A stretch of 64,000 bases of DNA from CG2-30-36-16 sp964372115 (lineage in GTDB: Bacteria; Bacteroidota; Ignavibacteria; Ignavibacteriales; Ignavibacteriaceae): contig CAYJPN010000009.1 in assembly GCA_964372115.1 (NCBI GenBank), forward strand, positions 1 to 64,000, read 5' to 3'. The position numbers and the translations under genes are program-made. Of the stretch, positions 15,550 to 23,739 are shown piece by piece. A model generated the notes under the pieces. The model saw only the letters and a program-made list of their open reading frames with translations, was not told the origin of the DNA and did not search any database. Numbering within the stretch: the stretch's first letter is position 1; each line of letters opens with the position of its first letter.

Positions 15550-16716
15550 TCATTGAGTTTGCATATAGTGCTCCAAAACTTTCCAGCATTCCCATCCCGA
15601 GTGGTTTTTTTTCTGCTTTAATCGTCCGAAACGCGCCGGTCGGTAAAGCACAGCTACTCCCTCTGTAATTGTTGGCAAAGCAAATCCCGGTAGATCTGCA
15701 CAATCACAGTGATCGATTGTACTCATAGAGGTGCGTGGCTCTCTTTTTATTTTGGTTAGAGCGCTGTCATAGACTATTTGAGCAGAGCGTAAAAATTTCT
15801 GAACCCGGTCCACATCGTAAACCGCAACACTTACAGCAGTTTGAACATTTTCTGCTAATTGGTCAAATGCTTGTTGAGCAAATCTTATTGCAAAAGCGGG
15901 CACGTCTCCATCCTGCAAACCGATATCTAACCGTTCCAACAAATGAAAATCGAAATAAGATAGATGAAGATTTTCGGGAGAAGCAATGATGGTTCGCGAA
16001 TACGATCCAAGTGTGCCGATAGTATGTGGTGTTCCTCCAAAACAAGTGGAAAGTATCATCAGATCGAACTTGGTGGAATCTGGGGTGAAGTCGTTTAGTT
16101 CGCTTGCAACATCTTGTACATTGAACGTTCGAGCCGGGTAGGATTCATCATAGCCGGCTCCACCGTACTCGGGAATTTCGTGTCCGAAGTAAAGAAACAT
16201 GCGCACCATCTCGTGTTGACCACCGACTCGAAAGCGTTTAAAAAATTCAATCTCGGGTTCGAAGCTTGAATATTCCTGATCACGCCAGTATAACTCATTT
16301 GCAACAAGCTTTCCGTTTCGGTAATAGTAAAATTCACCATCTCGAAGAGGAAAAAATAACAAAAAATGGCGCTTGTATTTTCTATGGAAGATGAACACCT
16401 CCGCGCAAGGGTTTTGTTGGGCGACGCTTTGGGCTTCTTCCAGAGCTTCTTCGTCTGCATTGTATTCGTTACCTGTTGTATCGTGATATAAATATTCGCC
16501 ATCGCCATGAATGACGAAAATTATAGAGTACCGTGTAACTGCCGCACCTTCCTCTAACTGCGGCACTTCACGCTGAATAGGAGGAGCGACACTACACGAT
16601 GACAAAAAAGCAGTAAGCGCAGCACAACAAAAGCTTACAAGGAGTATTGAGTGCATTGCGCACCAAACAGATTGACTTTGCGGGTTTCGTAAATTGAAAC
16701 CGGAATACCTACTCAT
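15550..16716 (-). CDS. Lipoprotein with caspase-fold (clan CD, clostripain-like) peptidase features
   Basis: A 388-residue protein I do not recognise as a named family. The N-terminus has a hydrophobic stretch ending in a lipobox, AFLSSC (Cys41), so it should be a lipoprotein; an alternative start at Met21 (16656) gives a more compact signal peptide. The mature part shows a caspase-like pattern: a first strand YSIIFVIHGDGEYL, a His in FLYFGHEIPEYGG (His179), and a strand ending in Cys, FDLMILSTCFGGT (Cys225). In clan CD peptidases such as clostripain, the His and Cys sit at the ends of such strands about 45 residues apart, as here. Base composition looks more G+C-rich than the neighbours. It follows the 143-residue membrane protein gene by 11 bases. 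Peptidase activity is inferred only. Confidence 0.55.
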   Translation of the reverse strand: MSRYSGFNLRNPQSQSVWCAMHSILLVSFCCAALTAFLSSCSVAPPIQREVPQLEEGAAVTRYSIIFVIHGDGEYLYHDTTGNEYNADEEALEEAQSVAQQNPCAEVFIFHRKYKRHFLLFFPLRDGEFYYYRNGKLVANELYWRDQEYSSFEPEIEFFKRFRVGGQHEMVRMFLYFGHEIPEYGGAGYDESYPARTFNVQDVASELNDFTPDSTKFDLMILSTCFGGTPHTIGTLGSYSRTIIASPENLHLSYFDFHLLERLDIGLQDGDVPAFAIRFAQQAFDQLAENVQTAVSVAVYDVDRVQKFLRSAQIVYDSALTKIKREPRTSMSTIDHCDCADLPGFALPTITEGVAVLYRPARFGRLKQKKNHSGWECWKVLEHYMQTQ

Positions 16717-16727
16717 GAAAAACTATT

Positions 16728-17159
16728 TTACAATATGAGCACAAGCAGGATGATAATTAAGAGTAGAGTTACAATACTTATTGTAAGCATCTGAGCCTGC
16801 TCAATATCTTGCACAACATAGTTTGAGAAGTTGTTAAGCTGCGAATCCGCTACTCTTTCGAATCCATTTCTACCGGTAAGTTCATCTTGTTTATCTTGCA
16901 GTTTAGCTCTAAACTTATCAAGACCAGCTCTATCACCCTCCGACACTAATCCCGAGCTTTCAACTTTATCTAAAGCACTGCTCATTTTTTGAAACGTTTT
17001 ACTTAAAATTTGACGCTTCTCGGCTGCATTCTCAGTTGCTTTAACTTTATTTGCCGCATCGCTGAAGTATTTATGAAGTTCGCTCTGTCCGCTTATATTT
17101 ACCGTAAAGCTCAAAACGAACATCACGATGAGAGCTCCAAAAAATTTTCGTGTTTTCAT
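16728..17159 (-). CDS. Periplasmic helical protein with C-terminal membrane anchor
   Basis: A 143-residue protein with no family I recognise. A signal peptide (MKTRKFFGALIVMFVLSFTV) probably ends near residue 24. Residues about 28-118 are charged and helical, with coiled-coil character (ENAAEKRQILSKTFQKMSSA). Residues about 122-143 are strongly hydrophobic (MLTISIVTLLLIIILLVLIL) and end the protein, so it should be tethered to the inner membrane by its tail and face the periplasm. The caspase-like lipoprotein gene begins 11 bases later, and the pair is probably one operon. Confidence 0.6.
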   Translation of the reverse strand: MKTRKFFGALIVMFVLSFTVNISGQSELHKYFSDAANKVKATENAAEKRQILSKTFQKMSSALDKVESSGLVSEGDRAGLDKFRAKLQDKQDELTGRNGFERVADSQLNNFSNYVVQDIEQAQMLTISIVTLLLIIILLVLIL

Positions 17160-17580
17160 TGTTCTTCCTTTAGTGAATTTAATTAACTATATAATAATCG
17201 TGATGTTTTTGTTTTCGAAATGTTTTACCAAGATCAGGGTCATATCAAATTCAGAAAGTGTTGCCGCCAGCTTTTCTTCAGGCATAGTTTGATAATTTTA
17301 TACAACGCATAGATTGAATGTTAGAAAACATTCGAACAATTCATCTGTTAGAAGCTATCTAATAATTTGGTACAATAAAATAGACCAAAAGGATGAAAAA
17401 GGGATTACATCTTTTGGAGGAAAAGAATCGAGTAAAATGACTTCAAACTAAAACTGATTTGTTCAAGTAATTTCAAGTTTTCAAAAATTGAGCTTAAACG
17501 CACTCTTGGGAAATGTTAAAAGCAAGCATTACAAATGTTATGAACAACATACCGCCTTATTTTTTACTACCTAAATAGAA
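17160..17580. other. Intergenic region, no gene seen
   Basis: A 421-base A+T-rich gap between the mutarotase gene and the membrane-tail protein gene, both on the minus strand. It must hold the promoter of the latter. No repeat, hairpin with T-tail or open frame stands out. Confidence 0.45.
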
Positions 17581-18660
17581 TTATTTTATAGAGAATTTGT
17601 AAATAGTTGTTTGACTATAAACTTTATCCGGCTCCAAAACTGCTGAGGGCCATTCAGGTTTATTGGGTGAATCCGGGTATAATTGAGTTTCCAAACACAA
17701 ACCTGTTCTCTTTGCGTACATCACTCCGTTTTTCCCAGCCACAGTTCCATTTAAAAAATTACCGGAATAAAACTGTACCCCCGGTTGATCTGTCGAAACT
17801 TCCATCAATCTGCCGCTTGTTGCTTCATACACAGCGGCAAACTTAAATATCTTTTCCCGATGTTTATTCAACACCCAGTTATGATCATATCCGCCAGCCA
17901 ACTTCAATTGTTCATAATCCGACTCAATTTCTTTTCCCACTTTTTTTGCTGTTCGAAAATCCATTGGAGTATCAGCAACATCGTTAAATGTACCGGTTGT
18001 AATCAAACCTTTATCTATAGGGGTAAACTTATCGGCATCTATCATCACTTCATGATCCAGAATTGTCTGATTCATGTCTCCGCTAAGATTAAAATACGAA
18101 TGATGTGTTGGATTGATAATTGTTTTCTTATCTGTTATCGCAGTATAGTTTATTGAAAGTTCGTTTTTTTTTGTTAAGGTATAAATTACTGTTAACTCAA
18201 CTGTTCCCGGATATCCTTCTTCTCCATCTTTGCTGGTGTACTTTAAAGTAATCGATGAACTTCCTTGCGCATCAACTTTCCCGGTATTCACTACAGTCCA
18301 TACCTTTTTATTAAATCCCCCGGTTCCGCCATGCAGATGGTTTTCACCATCATTAATGTTTAGCTGATAGTTTACACCATCAAGCGCAAATTTTCCTTTA
18401 CAAATTCTATTGCCATACCTTCCTACAATTGTTCCAAAGTATGATCTATCAGATTCGTAACTCTCAAGGTTATCATAGCCAAGTACTACATCAGAAAACT
18501 TTCCGTTTTTATCAGGAGCGGTTAATGAAACGATGATGGCGCCGTATTCAATTATCCTCGCTTCCATCCCTTTTGCATTCCTCAAAGTGTATTCATTAAC
18601 TTCCTGTCCGTCTGATAAGATTCCAAATATTTTATTCCCATCATATTTTTTCCCTACCAT
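17581..18660 (-). CDS. galM: Aldose 1-epimerase (mutarotase)
   Basis: A 359-residue enzyme interconverting alpha and beta anomers of aldoses such as galactose and glucose. The GalM fold residues are visible: His108 in NDGENHLHGG, His186/His187 in NPTHHSYFNLSG, and the catalytic base Glu324 in LCLETQLYPDSPN. There is no signal peptide from the chosen ATG, so it should be cytosolic. It is divergent from the glycosidase locus that starts at 19174 and may supply anomer conversion for sugars released there. Length and motifs are those of bona fide GalM rather than the shorter YeaD-type epimerases. Confidence 0.93.
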   Translation of the reverse strand: MVGKKYDGNKIFGILSDGQEVNEYTLRNAKGMEARIIEYGAIIVSLTAPDKNGKFSDVVLGYDNLESYESDRSYFGTIVGRYGNRICKGKFALDGVNYQLNINDGENHLHGGTGGFNKKVWTVVNTGKVDAQGSSSITLKYTSKDGEEGYPGTVELTVIYTLTKKNELSINYTAITDKKTIINPTHHSYFNLSGDMNQTILDHEVMIDADKFTPIDKGLITTGTFNDVADTPMDFRTAKKVGKEIESDYEQLKLAGGYDHNWVLNKHREKIFKFAAVYEATSGRLMEVSTDQPGVQFYSGNFLNGTVAGKNGVMYAKRTGLCLETQLYPDSPNKPEWPSAVLEPDKVYSQTTIYKFSIK

Positions 18661-19173
18661 AATATTTTGCTCATTTCGTTGTACATGCTTTTAGAGTTTT
18701 AAGTTATTGTTGTCTTTTTTTTCTATATAATCGGAAATTAATAAAATATTTTTCACTAAGTATTAAAAGAAGTACTCCCAACCAAATTCCAATGCTTCAC
18801 TTGCGCAACACAATCTATTTCTTAATGATGCAGCTATCATCTCTACAAGGTTGGTTCTACTTATTATTACAAAGCAAACCGTTAAAAGAGATCCATTAAA
18901 AACCGAAACAGTTATTACTTTATTTTCAATCATAAAACTACCGCATAAAAAAAATATTTAACCTACTCAAGTTAACCGATTAGGATTATAAATTAAAAAA
19001 GTATTAAATTTTAATTAATAAAAAAAGTGTTTAGGCTAAAATGTGTTCCGTGCAAACTGTAATTTTAGTTATGCAACTACAGCGATGATTCAATAATTCC
19101 CACTAATTACTTTTTGAATTAACACGCACCGGCAGTACTTAAAGTTAGAAGAAAAATAAATTATAAGATTATT
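18661..19173. other. Divergent intergenic region between galM and the glycan locus
   Basis: 513 bases between divergent genes, so at least two promoters should lie here. The sequence is very A+T-rich with poly-A/T runs. No clear Bacteroidota -7/-33 promoter pair, operator palindrome or RNA element could be fixed by eye. Confidence 0.4.
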
Positions 19174-21402
19174 ATGAAAAATATTTTGTTCATTTTCCTT
19201 AACATTTTGTTAATCGGTTTTACAAACAATACTTATTGTCAAATGAATTTAATTCCTAAACCACAAGGCATAAAGATAACCGATGATTATTATACCATAT
19301 CCGGAAATACTCATTTTACTTCAGTTAATGTAGACGACGATTTGAAAAATTATCTTAGAAACTATTTAACGAAATTATATGGCATTAAATTTTCGGAAAC
19401 ACAATCAGAAAATAAATCTCAAATAAAAATAATTTTAGATGAGAAATTTGCAAATAAGAATCCGGAAGCATATTCTTTAATAATAGCCGCCAATAATATT
19501 ACTATTACCTCTTCAAACGAAGCCGGATTGTTCTATGGCATTCAAACATTGCTGCAACTATTACCAAAAAATATTTCGAAAAACGAAGCAATAAAAATTC
19601 AATCTTGTGAAATATTCGATCATCCTCAATTTTCATGGAGAGGACTTAATTTAGATTGCGCGCGTCATTTCATGACAAAGGATTTCATCAAGCGGTACAT
19701 TGATATTCTTGCTTATTATAAATTCAACACTTTTCACTGGCATTTAACTGAAGATCAAGGGTGGAGAATTGAAATTAAAAAATATCCAAAGCTTACGGAA
19801 ATCGGGGCATGGAGGAAAGAAGCAGATGGTTCAGTCTATGGTGGTTATTATACTCAGGATGATATTAAGGAAATTGTCGCGTACGCAAAAAGTAGATTTA
19901 TTAATATTGTACCGGAAATCGAAATGCCGGGTCATTCTTTAGCAGCGCTTGCATCCTATCCGGAAAACTCATGTACAGGAGGACCTTTTGAAGTAACCAA
20001 TATTTGGGGTGTTCACAAAGATGTTTATTGCGCGGGAAGAGATTCAACTTTTATTTTTCTGCAAAATATTTTAGATGAGGTTATTGATTTATTTCCGGGC
20101 AAATATATACATATAGGCGGTGATGAAGTTCCGAAAGACAGATGGCATAAATGTCCTGAATGTCAAGCGAGAATTAAAGCCGAGGGACTTAAGGATGAAC
20201 ACGAATTGCAAAGTTATTTTATAAAACGGATTTCAAATTATCTCCATTTAAAAGGGAGAGAAGTTATTGGCTGGGATGAAATTTTGCAAGGTGGTTTAGC
20301 CCCAGGAGCTATCGTTCAATCATGGCAGAGTTTTCAGGGAGCAATTGATGCGGCGAAGTTAGGGCATTATACAATCTGTTCGCCGGCATCCCATACATAC
20401 TTAAATTCTGATCCGGAAAATCTTGACTTACGAATTGCATATTCGTTTAATCCGATTCCGGATGAATTGTCTATAGAAGAAAGAAAATATATACTTGGAA
20501 GTGAAGTAAATTTGTGGACAGAGCATGCACCCCAAGAAACAGTTGACAGCAAACTTTTCCCAAGAATATTAGCGCTTGCAGAAGTTTTTTGGAGTTCTCC
20601 AAAAAATAAAAATTATGATGAATTTTACTCCCGTGTAAAAAAAACTTATAGTGATTTATCAGCAGCAGGAATTAAGTATGGGCAAGAATCAAAGCTGATT
20701 AATTACTCCACCTTTTACAACAATAAAGCAAAAGAATTTATCGTAAGTATTACTCCGGCACAGCCTGATATTGTAATTAGATATTCTTTAGATGAACAAA
20801 AGCCTGATTCAAATTCATATTTATATACTGAGCCAATCAAAATTAATAAGTCGTTAAAGCTAAGAGTGGCTGCAATGCTAAATGATTATTTTATAGGTAA
20901 AGAATTAGATTTTAGCTTTGATTTTCATAAAGCTCTTAACAGCAAGATTAGTTTAATAAACAGGTACGACGAACGATACCGGGCAAGCGGAGATGATGCT
21001 TTAATTGATGGAGTTCGGGGAACGAAAAATTTTCGTGATGGTTTGTGGCAAGGATTTGAGGGTGTTGATTTTGAAGCAATAATAGATTTAGGCGAAAGAT
21101 TGGATATTTCTAAAGTCAGTCCAAGATTTATTTTAAATTCTAATTCATGGATTTTCTTACCTGAATATGTTGATATTTCTTTATCAGATGATGGAAAAAA
21201 CTTTTCCAATAAAATTAAAATTATGAATGATACCCCACAAAAAAATTCTGATATTGTATTGAAGGATTTTCAAGTTGAGTATAATAAAGTTAAAGCAAGA
21301 TATATTAAAGTAAGAGCGAAAAATATTGGAGTTTGCCCCGATTGGCATCCCGGCGCAGGCGGAAAAGCCTGGTTATTTATTGACGAGATTATGGTTGAGT
21401 AA
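19174..21402 (+). CDS. GH20 beta-N-acetylhexosaminidase with C-terminal F5/8-type domain
   Basis: A 742-residue secreted exo-enzyme removing terminal beta-linked GlcNAc or GalNAc. A signal peptide (to about residue 22, TYCQ) precedes a GH20b N-terminal domain (about 25-145) and the GH20 barrel (about 150-500). The barrel carries WHLTEDQGWRIE, PEIEMPGH and the catalytic Asp317-Glu318 pair in HIGGDEVPK, which use the substrate N-acetyl group as nucleophile. A chitobiase C-terminal-like domain (about 520-590) and a discoidin-like module (about 600-742) follow; the latter ends in the CPxWHxGxGGKAWLFxDE motif shared with three other enzymes of the locus. It starts the plus-strand glycosidase run. 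In N-glycan breakdown it would trim antennary GlcNAc. Confidence 0.94.
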   Translation: MKNILFIFLNILLIGFTNNTYCQMNLIPKPQGIKITDDYYTISGNTHFTSVNVDDDLKNYLRNYLTKLYGIKFSETQSENKSQIKIILDEKFANKNPEAYSLIIAANNITITSSNEAGLFYGIQTLLQLLPKNISKNEAIKIQSCEIFDHPQFSWRGLNLDCARHFMTKDFIKRYIDILAYYKFNTFHWHLTEDQGWRIEIKKYPKLTEIGAWRKEADGSVYGGYYTQDDIKEIVAYAKSRFINIVPEIEMPGHSLAALASYPENSCTGGPFEVTNIWGVHKDVYCAGRDSTFIFLQNILDEVIDLFPGKYIHIGGDEVPKDRWHKCPECQARIKAEGLKDEHELQSYFIKRISNYLHLKGREVIGWDEILQGGLAPGAIVQSWQSFQGAIDAAKLGHYTICSPASHTYLNSDPENLDLRIAYSFNPIPDELSIEERKYILGSEVNLWTEHAPQETVDSKLFPRILALAEVFWSSPKNKNYDEFYSRVKKTYSDLSAAGIKYGQESKLINYSTFYNNKAKEFIVSITPAQPDIVIRYSLDEQKPDSNSYLYTEPIKINKSLKLRVAAMLNDYFIGKELDFSFDFHKALNSKISLINRYDERYRASGDDALIDGVRGTKNFRDGLWQGFEGVDFEAIIDLGERLDISKVSPRFILNSNSWIFLPEYVDISLSDDGKNFSNKIKIMNDTPQKNSDIVLKDFQVEYNKVKARYIKVRAKNIGVCPDWHPGAGGKAWLFIDEIMVE

Positions 21403-21424
21403 ATCCTTTTTCAAAATATTTTAT

Positions 21425-23707
21425 ATGAAAATGACTGCAAAAATATTCGTGCTAATAATTATTATTGGTTTTAATAGTTATAGCCAGTCAAATGCAATAA
21501 CTGTTGTTGCTGAGGGAAAGAGTGATTATTCAATAATAATCTCTCAAAAAGCATCACATTGGGATTCTCTTGCCACCGCCGAACTTCAGAAATATATTGA
21601 AGAAATATCCGGTGCAAGAATATCTATAGTAAATGATTCATCACCATTACTTGCAAAAGAAATTGTTCTTGGAAAAAACAAGCATTCAAAAAAAATAAAT
21701 ACTTCTGCTTTACATGACGACGGCTTTCTTATAAAGACAGTTTATGAAAAAATTTATTTAGTGGGTATAGGAACGAAAGGAACACTAAACGCGGTATATT
21801 CATTTCTCGAAAATTATCTTAACTGCAGAATGTATTCGTCTGAAGTGAAGGTGATACCGAAACAAACCTCCATAGTATTGCCGAGTATTGACGTTACGGA
21901 AAATCCCGCTTTTGCTTATAGATCTGTAGATTTTTATGAAACTTTAAATGAACCGTATTGCCTCTGGCATAAAGTAATTTCATCAGATGATAAAAAGATA
22001 TGGGGAATGTTTGTTCATACATTCCAAATATTGTTACCACCCGAAAAATATTTTAATGAGCATCCTGAATATTTTGCTTTGAGAAATGGAATACGAGTTC
22101 CTGAAGAACCGTGTTTGAGCAATCCCGAAGTTTTAAAAATTATGACGGAAGAATTGCGGCAGCGAATGAATGAAAAACCTGCCGCAACAACCTGGTCTGT
22201 TTCGCAAAATGATAATTATTCATATTGCCAATGTTCTGAGTGCAGTAGGATTGATGAAAAAGAAGATTCCCCTTCAGGTTCGGTTATAAATTTTGTAAAT
22301 AAAATTGCAAAAAAGTTCCCTGATAAAATTATTTCAACACTTGCTTATCAATACAGCCGCAAACCACCGAAACATATAAAGCCGGAAAAAAATGTCAACA
22401 TCATGCTCTGCACTATTGAATGTTACCGAACAAAACCGCTTGACGCTGATACTTCTATTTCAGGATTCTCACATGATCTCATAAACTGGTCAAAATTGAC
22501 TAACAATATTTTTTTATGGGATTATGTTGTTCAGTACACAAATTTTGTAAGTCCCTTTCCAAATTTCCAGGTATTGCAGCCAAATCTTCAATTTTTTTCT
22601 CAGCACGGTGTGAGGATGATTTATAATCAGGGATGTGCGAGCGGTAAGGCGCCAGAATTTAATCTTTTAAAAACATACCTTCTTGCAAAATTAGTTTGGA
22701 ATCCAAACATAAATGTCGATTCGATAATGAATGATTTCCTTTTCGGTTATTACGGAAATGCAGGTGAGCATATTCAGAAATATATCACGTTGATGAAGAA
22801 TGAATTAGTGCAATCAGGCTATAATCTTTGGATATATGGTGATCCGATTGAACCGATGAAAAATTATTTATCCCCCGATTTAATGGATAGATATAATAAA
22901 ATATTTGACGATGCAGAATTATCGGTCAGTGATCAACCTGAATATCTTGAGCGTGTTAAAATAGCCAGGCTTCCGTTAGAATATGCGATGCTTGAACAGG
23001 CAAAAGTAATTAGCGCCGGGCAAAGAGGATTGATGATACAAACGGATGAAGCTAAATATATTCCAAACCCCAAAATTGAAAAATGGTTGAATGATCTTTT
23101 GCTTCACACAAAAAATATGAAGGATGTTCTACTGAATGAGAAGGGATTAACTGTAGATGGTTATATCGCGCGATATAAAAGGATGCTTTCTAAAACGATG
23201 AAGAACCCGCTTGGCTTGAGTAAATCGGTTAAATATTTATCAACCCCGAATTGGAAATATCCTGCAAACGGGGAAAAAACTCTGACTGATGGAAAGCGTG
23301 GAGACGAAGATCATCATTACAACTGGCTTGGTTATGAAGGCAACAACATGGAAGTTGTTGTTGACCTTCAAGATAATATTGAGGTGAAAAAAGTGAGTCT
23401 TGATTTTTTGCAGATTATTTTCTCGTGGATTTTTCCGCCTCGTAAAATTGAAATTGAAATATCAAATGACGGAAGTAGTTTTTCGTCTGTTGCGCAAATC
23501 AATAATACCAAATCAATAGATGAAATTAACAGGCAGGAAGTTACTTCTCCGGCATTTGCCTCAATTAAAAATTTTAGTTTAATTTTCAGTCCTATAAAGG
23601 CAAGATACATTAAGGTAAAAGCAGAAAACATTGGAACCTGTCCGCGGTGGCATCCTGGATATCCTTTTAAAGCCTGGATATTTACTGACGAAGTTGTAAT
23701 TGAGTAA
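21425..23707 (+). CDS. DUF4838 (GH163-like) glycosidase with C-terminal F5/8-type domain
   Basis: A 760-residue secreted protein from ATG 21425, chosen because it gives a clean signal peptide (MKMTAKIFVLIIIIGFNSYSQ); an in-frame extension to 21326 would overlap the GH20 gene. An alpha-glucuronidase-like N-terminal domain (about 25-150) is followed by the DUF4838 catalytic domain (about 170-520) with YFALRNG, WSVSQNDNYSYCQC and YNQGCASG. From memory, DUF4838 includes the GH163 endo-beta-N-acetylglucosaminidases acting on complex N-glycans in Bacteroides; specificity here is inferred from that and the neighbours. Residues about 600-760 form the same discoidin-like module as in the GH20, GH29 and GH92 enzymes. 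Confidence 0.8.
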   Translation: MKMTAKIFVLIIIIGFNSYSQSNAITVVAEGKSDYSIIISQKASHWDSLATAELQKYIEEISGARISIVNDSSPLLAKEIVLGKNKHSKKINTSALHDDGFLIKTVYEKIYLVGIGTKGTLNAVYSFLENYLNCRMYSSEVKVIPKQTSIVLPSIDVTENPAFAYRSVDFYETLNEPYCLWHKVISSDDKKIWGMFVHTFQILLPPEKYFNEHPEYFALRNGIRVPEEPCLSNPEVLKIMTEELRQRMNEKPAATTWSVSQNDNYSYCQCSECSRIDEKEDSPSGSVINFVNKIAKKFPDKIISTLAYQYSRKPPKHIKPEKNVNIMLCTIECYRTKPLDADTSISGFSHDLINWSKLTNNIFLWDYVVQYTNFVSPFPNFQVLQPNLQFFSQHGVRMIYNQGCASGKAPEFNLLKTYLLAKLVWNPNINVDSIMNDFLFGYYGNAGEHIQKYITLMKNELVQSGYNLWIYGDPIEPMKNYLSPDLMDRYNKIFDDAELSVSDQPEYLERVKIARLPLEYAMLEQAKVISAGQRGLMIQTDEAKYIPNPKIEKWLNDLLLHTKNMKDVLLNEKGLTVDGYIARYKRMLSKTMKNPLGLSKSVKYLSTPNWKYPANGEKTLTDGKRGDEDHHYNWLGYEGNNMEVVVDLQDNIEVKKVSLDFLQIIFSWIFPPRKIEIEISNDGSSFSSVAQINNTKSIDEINRQEVTSPAFASIKNFSLIFSPIKARYIKVKAENIGTCPRWHPGYPFKAWIFTDEVVIE

Positions 23708-23739
23708 TAGTTAAAAAATAATAATAAATCAAAATTAAT

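Noticed and set aside
16095..16508. 137-codon minus-strand ORF inside the caspase-like gene
   Set aside because: It lies in another frame of the longer gene, which has a signal peptide and lipobox; the alternative has no coherent features.
21326..21424. Upstream extension of the DUF4838 gene
   Set aside because: It would overlap the GH20 coding sequence and push the signal peptide 33 residues inward; ATG 21425 gives a normal signal peptide.
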